From contig DAIDKH010000007.1 of the NCBI GenBank assembly GCA_027450145.1, forward strand, positions 22,032 to 74,980: DNA of 52,949 nucleotides, given 5' to 3'. The notes beneath the pieces were generated by a model. It saw only the letters and a program-made list of their open reading frames with translations. It made no database searches and was not told the origin of the DNA. Source of the DNA: Chthonomonadaceae bacterium (lineage in GTDB: Bacteria > Armatimonadota > Chthonomonadetes > Chthonomonadales > Chthonomonadaceae). Below, piece by piece: positions 8,024 through 16,235 of this stretch. Each line of letters begins with the position of its first letter. Position 1 is the first letter of the stretch. Made by a program: the position numbers and the translations under genes.

Positions 8024-11000
8024 TCAGCGTTTGCGTGAAACGAGTGCTGCAACGCGGTCTCGCGATCGTGTGATGAAGATGGAGAGGTCATCCATCAGTG
8101 AGTAGATTACTGGCGTTGCTACCAAAGTGAGCAGCAGGCTCATGCTTTGGCCACCAATAACAGTGTAACCGATATCCTTGTTGGTTGCCGCGCCGGTGCC
8201 GTTGGAAAGCACCAGCGGAACCAGTCCGGCAACGAATGCAAGTGTGGTCATTAGGATTGGTCGTAGCCTGTCTCTGTTCGCCTGAACGATGGCATCATAG
8301 CGGTTCATGCCCTGAGCTCGCAGCTGATTGGTATGGTCGACCTGTAGAATACCATTCTTCTTCACGACTCCGAAGAGGACGAGCGTACCCAGAATACTGA
8401 AGATATTGAGTGACCTGTGGAAGATCAATATCGACAATATGGCAAATGGCGCCGTTAGCGGTAAGGCGCTCATGATCGTTAGCGGGTGCAGCCAGGATTC
8501 GAACTGAGCCGCTAGGACCAGGTACATAAATATGAGCGCCAGTACCATAGCAGAAAGGAAGGCAACGAAAGCCTTTACCAGTTCCTTACTGGTGCCGAAG
8601 GGCATTACATGATACTCAGGTGGCATGTGAAGGTTATTCAGTATCTGCGTGAGCTTAGCGGAGACCGCCTGCTGAGAGGCGCCGGGCAACAGATTACACT
8701 CGATGAGGACGTTGCGCTGCCTGTTCAATCGGCTAATCTGAGATGGACCTGTGTTCGGCACGAGGGTAACAACCTGGTCGAGCGGCACGCTTCCTTGGGT
8801 AGACGACGGGACGGTTAGTTGGCTAATAGCCTGCGCATTACTTCTAAAGGGTAGGAGAGACCGTAGGTGAACCTCGTACTGCTCACCGCCTTGGAAGAAA
8901 TCCGAGATGTGTGCGCCACCCACCATGATGTGCATGGTATTGGCGATATCCTGAACAGAGACGCCAAGGTCTGCTGCTTTTTGGCGATCAATGTGAACAT
9001 CAAGCTCTGGCTGGCCCACCACAAGGGAGGTATCGGCATCGACCACGCCGGGAACTTTTTTGAGCTCCGTCAGTGCTTTTTGAGAGTACTCTGCCAGTTT
9101 GGTAAGGCTTGGGCCGTTGAGGGATTCAGTAATTACAAACGACGGTGCACCGGTGGAAATCGCGGCAATTGGCCCTACGTTTGTACGCAGATTGCCAAAT
9201 TGAGGCATTACTTTGGTGCGGACCATCTGCATCACGTCGTCCTGGGTATAGCCGTCGGTTCGCTTTGTTGCATCCACCATCTGCACAAAGATAGTTGCGA
9301 GGTTTTCTGTCTGCTGCGCATTGTCGCCGATCGTGTCCACGGTGTACTTGACGTCTGGCAGCTTGCGAATGTCTGCTGCAATGCGATCACCCAGTGCGCG
9401 AGTACTTACCAGGCTCGTGCCCTCTGGTGCGCGAACGATCACCTGGAACTGAGATTGGTCATCATCGGGGAGGAAGTTTTTCGGTACCTTTTGAAGAACA
9501 GATGGTGTAACGAACAGAACGGCGAAACAGACCGCTACTATTACCCAGCGGTGATTTAGTGACCATTTGATGAGTGCAGTATATGCAACGTCGATAAAAT
9601 GATAGAGACCGCGCTCTTTCGATTCGTTATGATGTTGGTGTGGTTCCTGGGTGACACTATCAATCGGAAGACCTACTGGTAATCCTTCTGTGGCTGGATC
9701 TGGTTCCGGACCCACGGACGATTTGATCCAACGGGATGAAAGCATAGGTGTGAGCGTAAACGAGACCAGTAGCGAAACCATAATGGCAAACGCCATGGTG
9801 AGCCCAAAGGAGTTAAGAAACCGTCCGACAATTCCTGTCATGAATGCAACGGGTAGGAATATGGCGACTAGCGAGAGGGTGGTCGCCATAACCGCGAGTC
9901 CAATCTCGCGAGTGGCCTCTATAGCGGCATCAAATGGCCGCATACCTTTCTCTTCAATGAATCGGTAGATGTTCTCTAGCACGACTATTGCGTCGTCAAT
10001 AACGATACCAACAGAGAGCGTGAGGCCTAAGAGAGTAAGGCCATTGAGCGTAAAGCCCATGGCGTAAATGAGGGTGAACGTACTGATGATGGAGGCAGGA
10101 ATGGCAAGGCCCGAAATAATCGTGGTTCGCCAGTTCCATAGGAATAGCAATACGACAAGTGCGGCACAAATGGAACCCACAACGAGGTGCTCTTTAACCG
10201 CGTTAGTGGATGCTCTGATGTAGGTAGATTGGTCATTTACTACCCGAATTTGATAACCCGGAGGCAGTGCCTGACGAATGTCGGCGAGCTTTGACCGCAA
10301 GGCATCTACAGTGGCGACGGTATTGAGGCCAGATTGCTTGCGAATAGAGAGAAGAACGGTGGGAGAACCACTGACGTCTGCGCTCGTTTTCTCCTCTTCC
10401 ATACCGTCATGAACCACGCCCACGTCAGAAATGTGAATGAATGCGCCGTTCTTGTGGGCAATGACAATGTCACCAAACTGTGCGACATGAGAAACCCGAC
10501 CATAAATCTGGAGGGTGAGCTTCGTAGTGCCTTCATCGACTTGGCCGCCGGGCGCCTGAAGATTTTCACGCTGCAGCGCATTGCTAACGTCGATTGCTGT
10601 GAGGTTATACTGGCGCAGCTTATTGGGATCGAGATAGATGTTAATTTGCCGCTTGCGGGCTCCAAGTAGGGTCACCTGCCCAACACCAGTAATCGACTCA
10701 ATCTGCCTGCGAAGTACCTGATCCGCATAGGTAGATATTGCGCGAATGCCGCCAGGACCGCTTAATGCGATCTGCATGATTGGCGCCGCATCGGGGTCTA
10801 CCTTATCTATCACTGGGGGTTTTACATCGGTAGGCAGCGTTGGGAGAATCTCGTTGACCTTGGACCGCACTTCGTCCACTGCTACATTAATGTCTTTGCT
10901 TAGGTGGAAGGTGATAATGACCTGCCCTAGTCCCTCGTAGGAGTAGGATGCCAGGGTATCGATACCACTCACCGTGTTGACTGATTCTTCTATGGGGTCA

Positions 11001-11194
11001 ACTACATTGTTTTCAATCTCTTCGGGTGATGCACCGTCTTCATTCACGGTTACGGTGACAATCGGGAAGTCGACCTTCGGAAACTGGTCTACACCGAGGC
11101 GGGTATAACTAAAGAAGCCCACCACGACGAGGCTGAGCACGATAACCGTCGCGAAGACGGGGCGCCTGACACATATTTCTGACAGCCACTGCAT
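8024..11194 (-). CDS. RND efflux transporter, AcrB/MdtB-like inner-membrane pump
   Basis: A full-length 1056-residue RND permease. It has an N-terminal helix after PVFATVIVL, two large periplasmic loops, and twelve predicted membrane helices. The proton-relay residues are present: the Asp pair in VGIVIDDAIVVLENI (TM4) and the Lys in GVVKKNGILQVD (TM10), so the pump should be functional. The sequence is of the HAE1 drug/organic-solvent class rather than the metal CusA class. A His/Glu/Pro-rich insertion (TEGLPVGLPIDS to HQHHNESKE) lies in the central cytoplasmic loop. No membrane-fusion protein or outer-membrane factor gene is adjacent on either side, which is unusual. A palindrome resembling a TetR-type operator lies about 60 bases upstream. 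The gene starts at an ATG with GAGGAGACA upstream. Confidence 0.95.
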   Translation of the reverse strand: MQWLSEICVRRPVFATVIVLSLVVVGFFSYTRLGVDQFPKVDFPIVTVTVNEDGASPEEIENNVVDPIEESVNTVSGIDTLASYSYEGLGQVIITFHLSKDINVAVDEVRSKVNEILPTLPTDVKPPVIDKVDPDAAPIMQIALSGPGGIRAISTYADQVLRRQIESITGVGQVTLLGARKRQINIYLDPNKLRQYNLTAIDVSNALQRENLQAPGGQVDEGTTKLTLQIYGRVSHVAQFGDIVIAHKNGAFIHISDVGVVHDGMEEEKTSADVSGSPTVLLSIRKQSGLNTVATVDALRSKLADIRQALPPGYQIRVVNDQSTYIRASTNAVKEHLVVGSICAALVVLLFLWNWRTTIISGLAIPASIISTFTLIYAMGFTLNGLTLLGLTLSVGIVIDDAIVVLENIYRFIEEKGMRPFDAAIEATREIGLAVMATTLSLVAIFLPVAFMTGIVGRFLNSFGLTMAFAIMVSLLVSFTLTPMLSSRWIKSSVGPEPDPATEGLPVGLPIDSVTQEPHQHHNESKERGLYHFIDVAYTALIKWSLNHRWVIVAVCFAVLFVTPSVLQKVPKNFLPDDDQSQFQVIVRAPEGTSLVSTRALGDRIAADIRKLPDVKYTVDTIGDNAQQTENLATIFVQMVDATKRTDGYTQDDVMQMVRTKVMPQFGNLRTNVGPIAAISTGAPSFVITESLNGPSLTKLAEYSQKALTELKKVPGVVDADTSLVVGQPELDVHIDRQKAADLGVSVQDIANTMHIMVGGAHISDFFQGGEQYEVHLRSLLPFRSNAQAISQLTVPSSTQGSVPLDQVVTLVPNTGPSQISRLNRQRNVLIECNLLPGASQQAVSAKLTQILNNLHMPPEYHVMPFGTSKELVKAFVAFLSAMVLALIFMYLVLAAQFESWLHPLTIMSALPLTAPFAILSILIFHRSLNIFSILGTLVLFGVVKKNGILQVDHTNQLRAQGMNRYDAIVQANRDRLRPILMTTLAFVAGLVPLVLSNGTGAATNKDIGYTVIGGQSMSLLLTLVATPVIYSLMDDLSIFITRSRDRVAALVSRKR

Positions 11195-11250
11195 AGAATT
11201 GTCTCCTCATACCCGCGAAACTCAAAGTGCTTCGTATATGCTAACTTTCA

Positions 11251-11274
11251 GGTGTCACACTATTAGTGTAACCT
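11251..11274 (-). promoter_or_regulatory. Candidate operator palindrome upstream of the RND pump
   Basis: ACACTA (11257-11262) and TAGTGT (11264-11269) form a perfect 6-bp inverted repeat around one central base, flanked by partly symmetric GGTGTC and AACC. Its position about 60 bases upstream of the pump ATG suits a repressor site of the TetR or MarR kind. No regulator gene is adjacent, so the binding protein is unknown. Confidence 0.4.
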
Positions 11275-11411
11275 AACCAGTTTTAAAATATACGAATAGG
11301 ATTCAAAATGTACTGCTAGAACGGTCAGCCGGTTAACACAATATACCCTGCAAGTTTGAAAGCGCAACAGTAACGGTGACAGTACACGAGTTATCTTAGA
11401 GCAGTTCTAAT

Positions 11412-12905
11412 TTACTGTTTTGGGGCGAATAGTGCATGGTAAAATGCCTCTTGCTGTGCCAATAGCTGTGCATACCGCTCGGTCTTAACGGCATCTGGTG
11501 AATACGTAACACCCGTGGCGACGGGAACATCCGTTACAGATTGGATCATTCCTATTGCCTCCATAGCGAGAAGTGCAGCGCCGCGACTGCTCGCCTCGGG
11601 TTCACGGGCAAGGGTGATTGGCAGGTTCATACAGTCTGCAAACATCTGTGCCCATGTGGGTGAATGCGCCAGGGCACCACCGGAGGCAATGACGCTTGTG
11701 GCCTGCTTGAATATGGGATGGAGTGTAGCGGCTGCAAGGCTGAACCGGAGCGCAACGGCTTCTAGTGCGGCGTGTACGATGGAAATTCCATCTGTGTCCA
11801 GATTCATACCGAGGATGGCGCCTCGTGCCTCCGTATTCCAGCCCATACTGCGCTCCCCTGCAAGAAATGGAAGGAAACAGAGGCCGTGATCACCGGGCCC
11901 GCGTTTAGCAATTTCGCGCTCCAGCGTCTGCTCATCAGGAAGGCGCAGAATGCGGCACATCCACTGGTAAACACTTCCCCCATCACTAAACGCAGCACCA
12001 GTGATGCGGCGATTTTGGTCTACATGGTAGTTCCAGAGGCCCTGGGTATTCGAGTTCAAAAGGGCGCCCGAAGAAGCCGGCCAAACAACGCGCAACGCAC
12101 CTGAGGTACCAAGGTTCAGCGCAATATGCTCGGCAGTGCTGCACCCGCTTCCCATATTCCCACACGCTCCGTCACCTACCGGGCCGCAAAACTGAGCAGA
12201 TTTAAGCGAGGGCCAACGTTCGGCATAATTACTGGCTAGCCCCGTTCCTACCTGTAGCTTCGGGCCAATCTGAGGCAGTAATTCAAGGTCAAGGTTAAGT
12301 TCTGTTACTAGGTCAAGATCCCAGGTACAGTTATCCTGGTTGAAAAGGCCAGTGCCGGAAGCCATTGAAACAGATGTGCTGATGTCCGTGCGGCCGAGCC
12401 AGCGGGATAACAGGAACTCACCAGGTGAGACCCATCGTTTTACGCTGCGAAACGTTTCTGCCCGGGTACGACGCAGCCATTGCAGTCGCGCAGGATAGTA
12501 AGAGGGATGAATGACGCATCCTGTGCGCCTGTAAATGTCGTCGCTATCGACTTGAAGCTTCAGGGTTTGAGCATCGTGAGCGGGTCGCGTATCCGCCCAG
12601 CTAAAAATCGGTGTAATGGGGTCGTGGTTCTCGTCGAGACCAAGCATCGAGTGCCAATAGGTTGACATCCCTACTGCCTCTACAACAAAACCGCCGGCGG
12701 GCAGCGAGTTGAGAGAGCGGTCAATACACTCCTCAATGGATTGCAATAGTAGATCGCTATCCATCTCAACTCCGCCATCGGCGGTAGTGGTCATTCTGTA
12801 TTCATGTTGTACAAGCGAGTTCGGAACCGCTGAACCATCTGCCGCCCATAAGATAGCTCGGGCAGATGACGTCCCAATATCCAGCGAAAGTACGAGCCGT
12901 TGCAT
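11412..12905 (-). CDS. FGGY-family carbohydrate kinase, gluconokinase-like
   Basis: The 497-residue protein has the actin-like two-domain FGGY fold. The N-terminal phosphate-1 motif is SLDIGTSSARAILW, the middle part contains MGSGCSTAEHIALNLGTSGALRVVW (adenosine and phosphate contacts), and the C-terminal part SVIASGGALAHSP and EPEASSRGAALLA. It resembles gluconokinase and xylulokinase, transferring the ATP gamma-phosphate to an open-chain sugar or sugar acid. Substrate assignment within FGGY kinases is unreliable by eye. It lies nine bases after the hpnJ-like gene on the same strand, so the two are probably co-transcribed. Its ribosome site is weak, which suggests translational coupling. The pairing raises the possibility that its sugar belongs to hopanoid head-group metabolism, which is inference. 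Confidence 0.88.
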   Translation of the reverse strand: MQRLVLSLDIGTSSARAILWAADGSAVPNSLVQHEYRMTTTADGGVEMDSDLLLQSIEECIDRSLNSLPAGGFVVEAVGMSTYWHSMLGLDENHDPITPIFSWADTRPAHDAQTLKLQVDSDDIYRRTGCVIHPSYYPARLQWLRRTRAETFRSVKRWVSPGEFLLSRWLGRTDISTSVSMASGTGLFNQDNCTWDLDLVTELNLDLELLPQIGPKLQVGTGLASNYAERWPSLKSAQFCGPVGDGACGNMGSGCSTAEHIALNLGTSGALRVVWPASSGALLNSNTQGLWNYHVDQNRRITGAAFSDGGSVYQWMCRILRLPDEQTLEREIAKRGPGDHGLCFLPFLAGERSMGWNTEARGAILGMNLDTDGISIVHAALEAVALRFSLAAATLHPIFKQATSVIASGGALAHSPTWAQMFADCMNLPITLAREPEASSRGAALLAMEAIGMIQSVTDVPVATGVTYSPDAVKTERYAQLLAQQEAFYHALFAPKQ

Positions 12906-12914
12906 GTGTGCCTA

Positions 12915-14369
12915 TTACACAGCAGCAGCTTCGCCGCGGCGCAGCTTGCCCTGTTCTTTCCGCTCGCGAAGATAAGAGAAGAACTCGCCGCCTTCTCTTA
13001 AACGACGAACCATCATCTGACGATCGCCTAGCATCTCAGCAACGATCGAACCAATTTTACCGGGGCGGAAGTAGAATTGACGGTACATCCGTTCAACTGC
13101 GTCCTCAATCTGTGCCGGTGACATATTCTCATATTGCAACGTGGAAACCTGAATTCCACTGCCTGATATCAAAGCCTCACGAGAGAACCAGTTGTTTGCC
13201 ATTGCCTGGTCATATAACTCAGTACCCGGGTACGGTGCGGCAATAGAAACCTGAATTGTGTGAGGATCTAGCTCCTTTGCGAATCGGATCGTTTCTTCTA
13301 CTGTCTCGGGCGTCTCGATAGGAAGGCCAATAATAAAGGTGCCATGAACCTTGATGCCGAGCTTCTTGCAGTTTTGCATGAACTCCCGAGCCATCTCCAG
13401 CTTGATCCCCTTCTTGATGCGGTTAAGGATTTGCTGATTGCCACTTTCAAAACCTACAAGAAGCAACCGCAGGCCGTTATCACGCAGCTCCTTCAGGGTG
13501 TCGTACTTCACATGAGCGCGGGCGTTGCAGCTCCAGGTAAGATTCAGGCGCTTCATGTGTTTGCTAATCTCTATGGCGCGCTGTTCGTTAATTGTGAAAG
13601 TATCATCGTCGAACATATACTCTCGTACCTTGCTGCCCCATATCGATTTGGCAATTTCCATTTCCCTGCCAACGGCATCCGGCGTTTTCGTTCGGTAGGC
13701 ATGCCCGCCAATGGTCTGAGGCCAGAGGCAGAACGTGCACTTTGCAGGGCAGCCTCGACCAGTATAGAAGCTGACGTAAGGGTGCAGCAGATAACCAATG
13801 AAGTACTTGGTGATGTCTAAGTTCGCCTCATAGGTGGGAAAAACGGATGGCATTTCGTCCCAGTTTTCTATGAGCGCTCGGTCGGGAGTACGCTGAAGCT
13901 CCCCATTGGAATCTCGCCAGGACAAACCTGCTATCTCGTTCCACGGTTTGTCTTCGGCCAGTTCTCGGCAGGTGTAATCAAATTCGTGTCGGCAGACAAA
14001 ATCGATCGCAGGGTTGTCGGCAAGTGTCTGCTCTGGAAGCACAGCAACGTGGGCGCCAATGAAGCCCACTTTGACAGACGGATTTTGCTCCTTCAACCGC
14101 CTTGCGCACTCGACGTCGTTCGCAAGCGACGGAGTACTCGTGTGCATTATAACCAGCTCGTACTCGGTAGCCTGCTTTAAAACATCCTCAACCGATAAGT
14201 TGTGAGGTGGTGCATCAATCAACTTGCTTCCTGGCACCATGGCCGCCGGCTGAGCAAGCCAGGTTGGATACCAGAATGATGTAATTTCGCGTTTTGCCTG
14301 ATAACGTGAACCGGCTCCACCGTCAAAACCATCGAACGAAGGCGGGCTGAGAAACAGGGTTTTCTTCAC
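12915..14369 (-). CDS. hpnJ: B12-binding radical SAM protein, HpnJ-like (hopanoid side-chain)
   Basis: A 484-residue cobalamin-binding-domain radical SAM protein. The N-terminal Rossmann-like region carries PPSFDGFDGGAGSRYQ and SFWYPTWLAQPAAMVPGSKLIDAPP, which I recognise as the HpnJ signature. The radical SAM cluster motif is GCPAKCTFC, followed by GFESGNQQIL and FIIGLPIETPETVEETI. HpnJ acts on bacteriohopanetetrol-type lipids, in the step that produces the cyclitol-ether head group. No other hopanoid gene is in the window. The frame opens at GTG 14390, but a second GTG at 14369 has AGGAG ten bases upstream and places the start just before VKKTLFLSPP, as in relatives; I chose that one. A downstream sugar kinase is probably in the same transcript. 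Confidence 0.88.
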   Translation of the reverse strand: MKKTLFLSPPSFDGFDGGAGSRYQAKREITSFWYPTWLAQPAAMVPGSKLIDAPPHNLSVEDVLKQATEYELVIMHTSTPSLANDVECARRLKEQNPSVKVGFIGAHVAVLPEQTLADNPAIDFVCRHEFDYTCRELAEDKPWNEIAGLSWRDSNGELQRTPDRALIENWDEMPSVFPTYEANLDITKYFIGYLLHPYVSFYTGRGCPAKCTFCLWPQTIGGHAYRTKTPDAVGREMEIAKSIWGSKVREYMFDDDTFTINEQRAIEISKHMKRLNLTWSCNARAHVKYDTLKELRDNGLRLLLVGFESGNQQILNRIKKGIKLEMAREFMQNCKKLGIKVHGTFIIGLPIETPETVEETIRFAKELDPHTIQVSIAAPYPGTELYDQAMANNWFSREALISGSGIQVSTLQYENMSPAQIEDAVERMYRQFYFRPGKIGSIVAEMLGDRQMMVRRLREGGEFFSYLRERKEQGKLRRGEAAAV

Positions 14370-14448
14370 CGAGGACAATCTCCTGGCCACAAAGCTGGCG
14401 TGATTACAAACCGCATGCGGACTAATAACAATTTTGACTTCTCATAGA

Positions 14449-14454
14449 ATTATA
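14449..14454 (-). promoter_or_regulatory. Possible -10 box for the hpnJ transcript
   Basis: A perfect TATAAT on the minus strand, preceded by AGGG, lies about 80 bases upstream of the hpnJ start. No good -35 hexamer is seen at 16-18 bases, so the call is tentative. Confidence 0.35.
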
Positions 14455-14621
14455 CCCTAAGGATTACCACTTTGGTTGCAGTAAGCTACCTGCTCACGCA
14501 CGTGGGGTGGGTCTACCCGTCCGCTGTGGCGGCAGCACTGGCCAATAATGTATAAGTTCGGTTAAAAAGGCATTTTTATTTGAATTATATTCACGGGCGA
14601 TGCATCCTCGAGAATCCATCG

Positions 14622-14627
14622 TATAAT
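14622..14627 (+). promoter_or_regulatory. TATAAT box directly in front of the ABC operon start
   Basis: The consensus -10 word at 14622-14627 ends seven bases before ATG 14635, and no ribosome site lies between. The best -35 candidate at 17 bases (GATGCA) is poor. If functional, it would make a leaderless transcript. Confidence 0.4.
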
Positions 14628-14634
14628 GGTAGTT

Positions 14635-15486
14635 ATGAAACAAATTGATGCTGGCAATCCGCTAGGTGGCAACAGGCCGGCCGCCTACAGAGCAGGAGGA
14701 TCCTCTCCGATCATTCCACTCAGAATCTGGTCCTTGGTAGCTCCGCCTATTTTAACCCTGCTGTTTGTAGCTCTTTGGCAAGTTCTTTTCAATACGAACG
14801 TATTATCGCACACCATGTTTCCGTCGCCGCTGCAGGTCGTTCACGGATTTAAGCAAGAGCTCGCAACCCACAGACTTCCTGAGGACATTGTTGCGTCGCT
14901 TTGGCGCGTCGCCGTAGGGTTCGCTTTGTCAATCGTGCTAGGGCTTCCTGCTGGCATCGCGCTGGGTAGTAGCGCCTATGTTCGCGGTGCTTTTCTTCCG
15001 GGCTTCAATTTCCTGCGCAATTTGTCACCGCTTGCGTGGATAGGCTTCGCGATAGTTTGGTTTGGGGTTGGTGACGCACCCGCAATATTTCTGATTTTTA
15101 TGTCTATCTTTTTTCCCATAGCGCTATCCGTGAGTGCCGATGTGGCCGCAATTCCTGTGGTTTATCAACGGGTTGCAGACGAATACGGATTGTCAAAATT
15201 TGAGCGGCTTTACAAGGTGACGCTCCCCGCAATTATGCCCAGGTTTGTTACTACCCTTCGCGTGGCAATGGGAGTCGCCTGGTTGGTTGTGGTTGCCGCA
15301 GAAATGGTGGCAGGCCATAACGGACTTGGCTTTGCGATTTACGATGACCGCAATGCGCTTCGCCAGGATCTTCTGGTGGTACACATGATAGTCATTGGAG
15401 TCATTGGTGTGCTGCTGGATCGCTACCTTGCGTCGTTCGCGAAGAATCCTACTCTGCAGTGGGGTTTTCAGAGGCAAAATCTATGA
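14635..15486 (+). CDS. ABC importer permease, nitrate/sulfonate/taurine (NrtB/SsuC) type
   Basis: A 283-residue inner-membrane permease with about six hydrophobic helices and the BPD_transp_1 domain. The cytoplasmic EAA loop is EYGLSKFERLYKVTLPAIMPRFVTTLRVAMG. It is of the SsuC/TauC/NrtB kind, which import small organic or inorganic anions. The start is uncertain: ATG 14626 is itself part of a TATAATGG word, and ATG 14635 has no Shine-Dalgarno. If TATAAT at 14622-14627 is a -10 box, transcription would begin at or next to 14635, giving a leaderless mRNA; I chose that start. The stop overlaps the ATPase start by ATGA, so the two are translationally coupled. The divergent neighbour is hpnJ. The substrate cannot be read from the sequence. 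Confidence 0.9.
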   Translation: MKQIDAGNPLGGNRPAAYRAGGSSPIIPLRIWSLVAPPILTLLFVALWQVLFNTNVLSHTMFPSPLQVVHGFKQELATHRLPEDIVASLWRVAVGFALSIVLGLPAGIALGSSAYVRGAFLPGFNFLRNLSPLAWIGFAIVWFGVGDAPAIFLIFMSIFFPIALSVSADVAAIPVVYQRVADEYGLSKFERLYKVTLPAIMPRFVTTLRVAMGVAWLVVVAAEMVAGHNGLGFAIYDDRNALRQDLLVVHMIVIGVIGVLLDRYLASFAKNPTLQWGFQRQNL

Positions 15487-16235
15487 CAGTTAGCAATACT
15501 GCCGAATTCCTGGCAGATCCTGTATTGAGCCTGCTTGACGTTTGCCAGAGTTATGGCAGCACAAAGGTGATTGAAAACCTCACATTCTCCATACGCAAGC
15601 ATGAATTCCTCGCCATAGTAGGTCCATCTGGTTGCGGAAAGAGTACTCTGCTTCGCCTAATGGCAGGACACGAACTCCCGCTTAGCGGCAGAGTGTACAG
15701 AACTGGAAAGGTACTGACGATAACGCAGCATGGAGGCTTGCTGCCTTGGCTAACAGCCGGTGAGAATGTAGAACTTGCACTACGGAAGATACCTAGCCGG
15801 CGCGAAAGGGATGCGGCAAAAGCTCAGATGCTCGAGCTGGTGGGTATGGCAGGCTCCGCAAATACGTACCCTCACGAGCTCTCAGGAGGAATGCGCCAGC
15901 GTATTGAGCTAGCTCGGGCTTTAGCTGGAAGCAGCGAAGTTCTTCTCATGGATGAGCCTTTTTCTGCGTTAGACTACCTAACCAGGCTGCAGATGCGGAA
16001 CGAGCTTGTACGCATACTCTCGGAGCAACCTCGCACGATCGTTTTCGTCACTCATGACGTTGAGGAAGCCGCCCAACTGGCAGATCGCGTTATTGTTCTT
16101 AGCGCCCGGCCCGCAACTCTCAAATTGGAGTTGATACCCGGCGATGATGTTAGGCCCCGTCCATTAACAGGTGAGAACGTTACAGGCTCGGTGAAAAAGC
16201 TATTGCGGGCTCTTGGAATGGAGGACAGATCATGA
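15483..16235 (+). CDS. ABC importer ATP-binding protein (NrtD/SsuB type)
   Basis: A 250-residue ATPase with every ABC motif: Walker A GPSGCGKST, Q-loop ITQHGGLLPW, signature LSGGMRQRIEL, Walker B VLLMDEPFSALD and the H-loop VTHDVEEA. The order and the short length put it with SsuB/TauB/NrtD ATPases. ATG 15483 overlaps the permease stop as ATGA. A longer frame from 15459 exists but would lie within the permease. It ends by another ATGA overlap with the substrate-binding gene. The tight coupling suggests fixed stoichiometry of one complex at the inner membrane. Confidence 0.94.
   Translation: MTVSNTAEFLADPVLSLLDVCQSYGSTKVIENLTFSIRKHEFLAIVGPSGCGKSTLLRLMAGHELPLSGRVYRTGKVLTITQHGGLLPWLTAGENVELALRKIPSRRERDAAKAQMLELVGMAGSANTYPHELSGGMRQRIELARALAGSSEVLLMDEPFSALDYLTRLQMRNELVRILSEQPRTIVFVTHDVEEAAQLADRVIVLSARPATLKLELIPGDDVRPRPLTGENVTGSVKKLLRALGMEDRS

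Noticed and set aside
8867-9559. 230-residue open frame on plus strand
   Set aside because: It lies antisense inside the RND pump gene, which is intact with all motifs; the frame is cysteine- and histidine-rich in the way shadow frames are.
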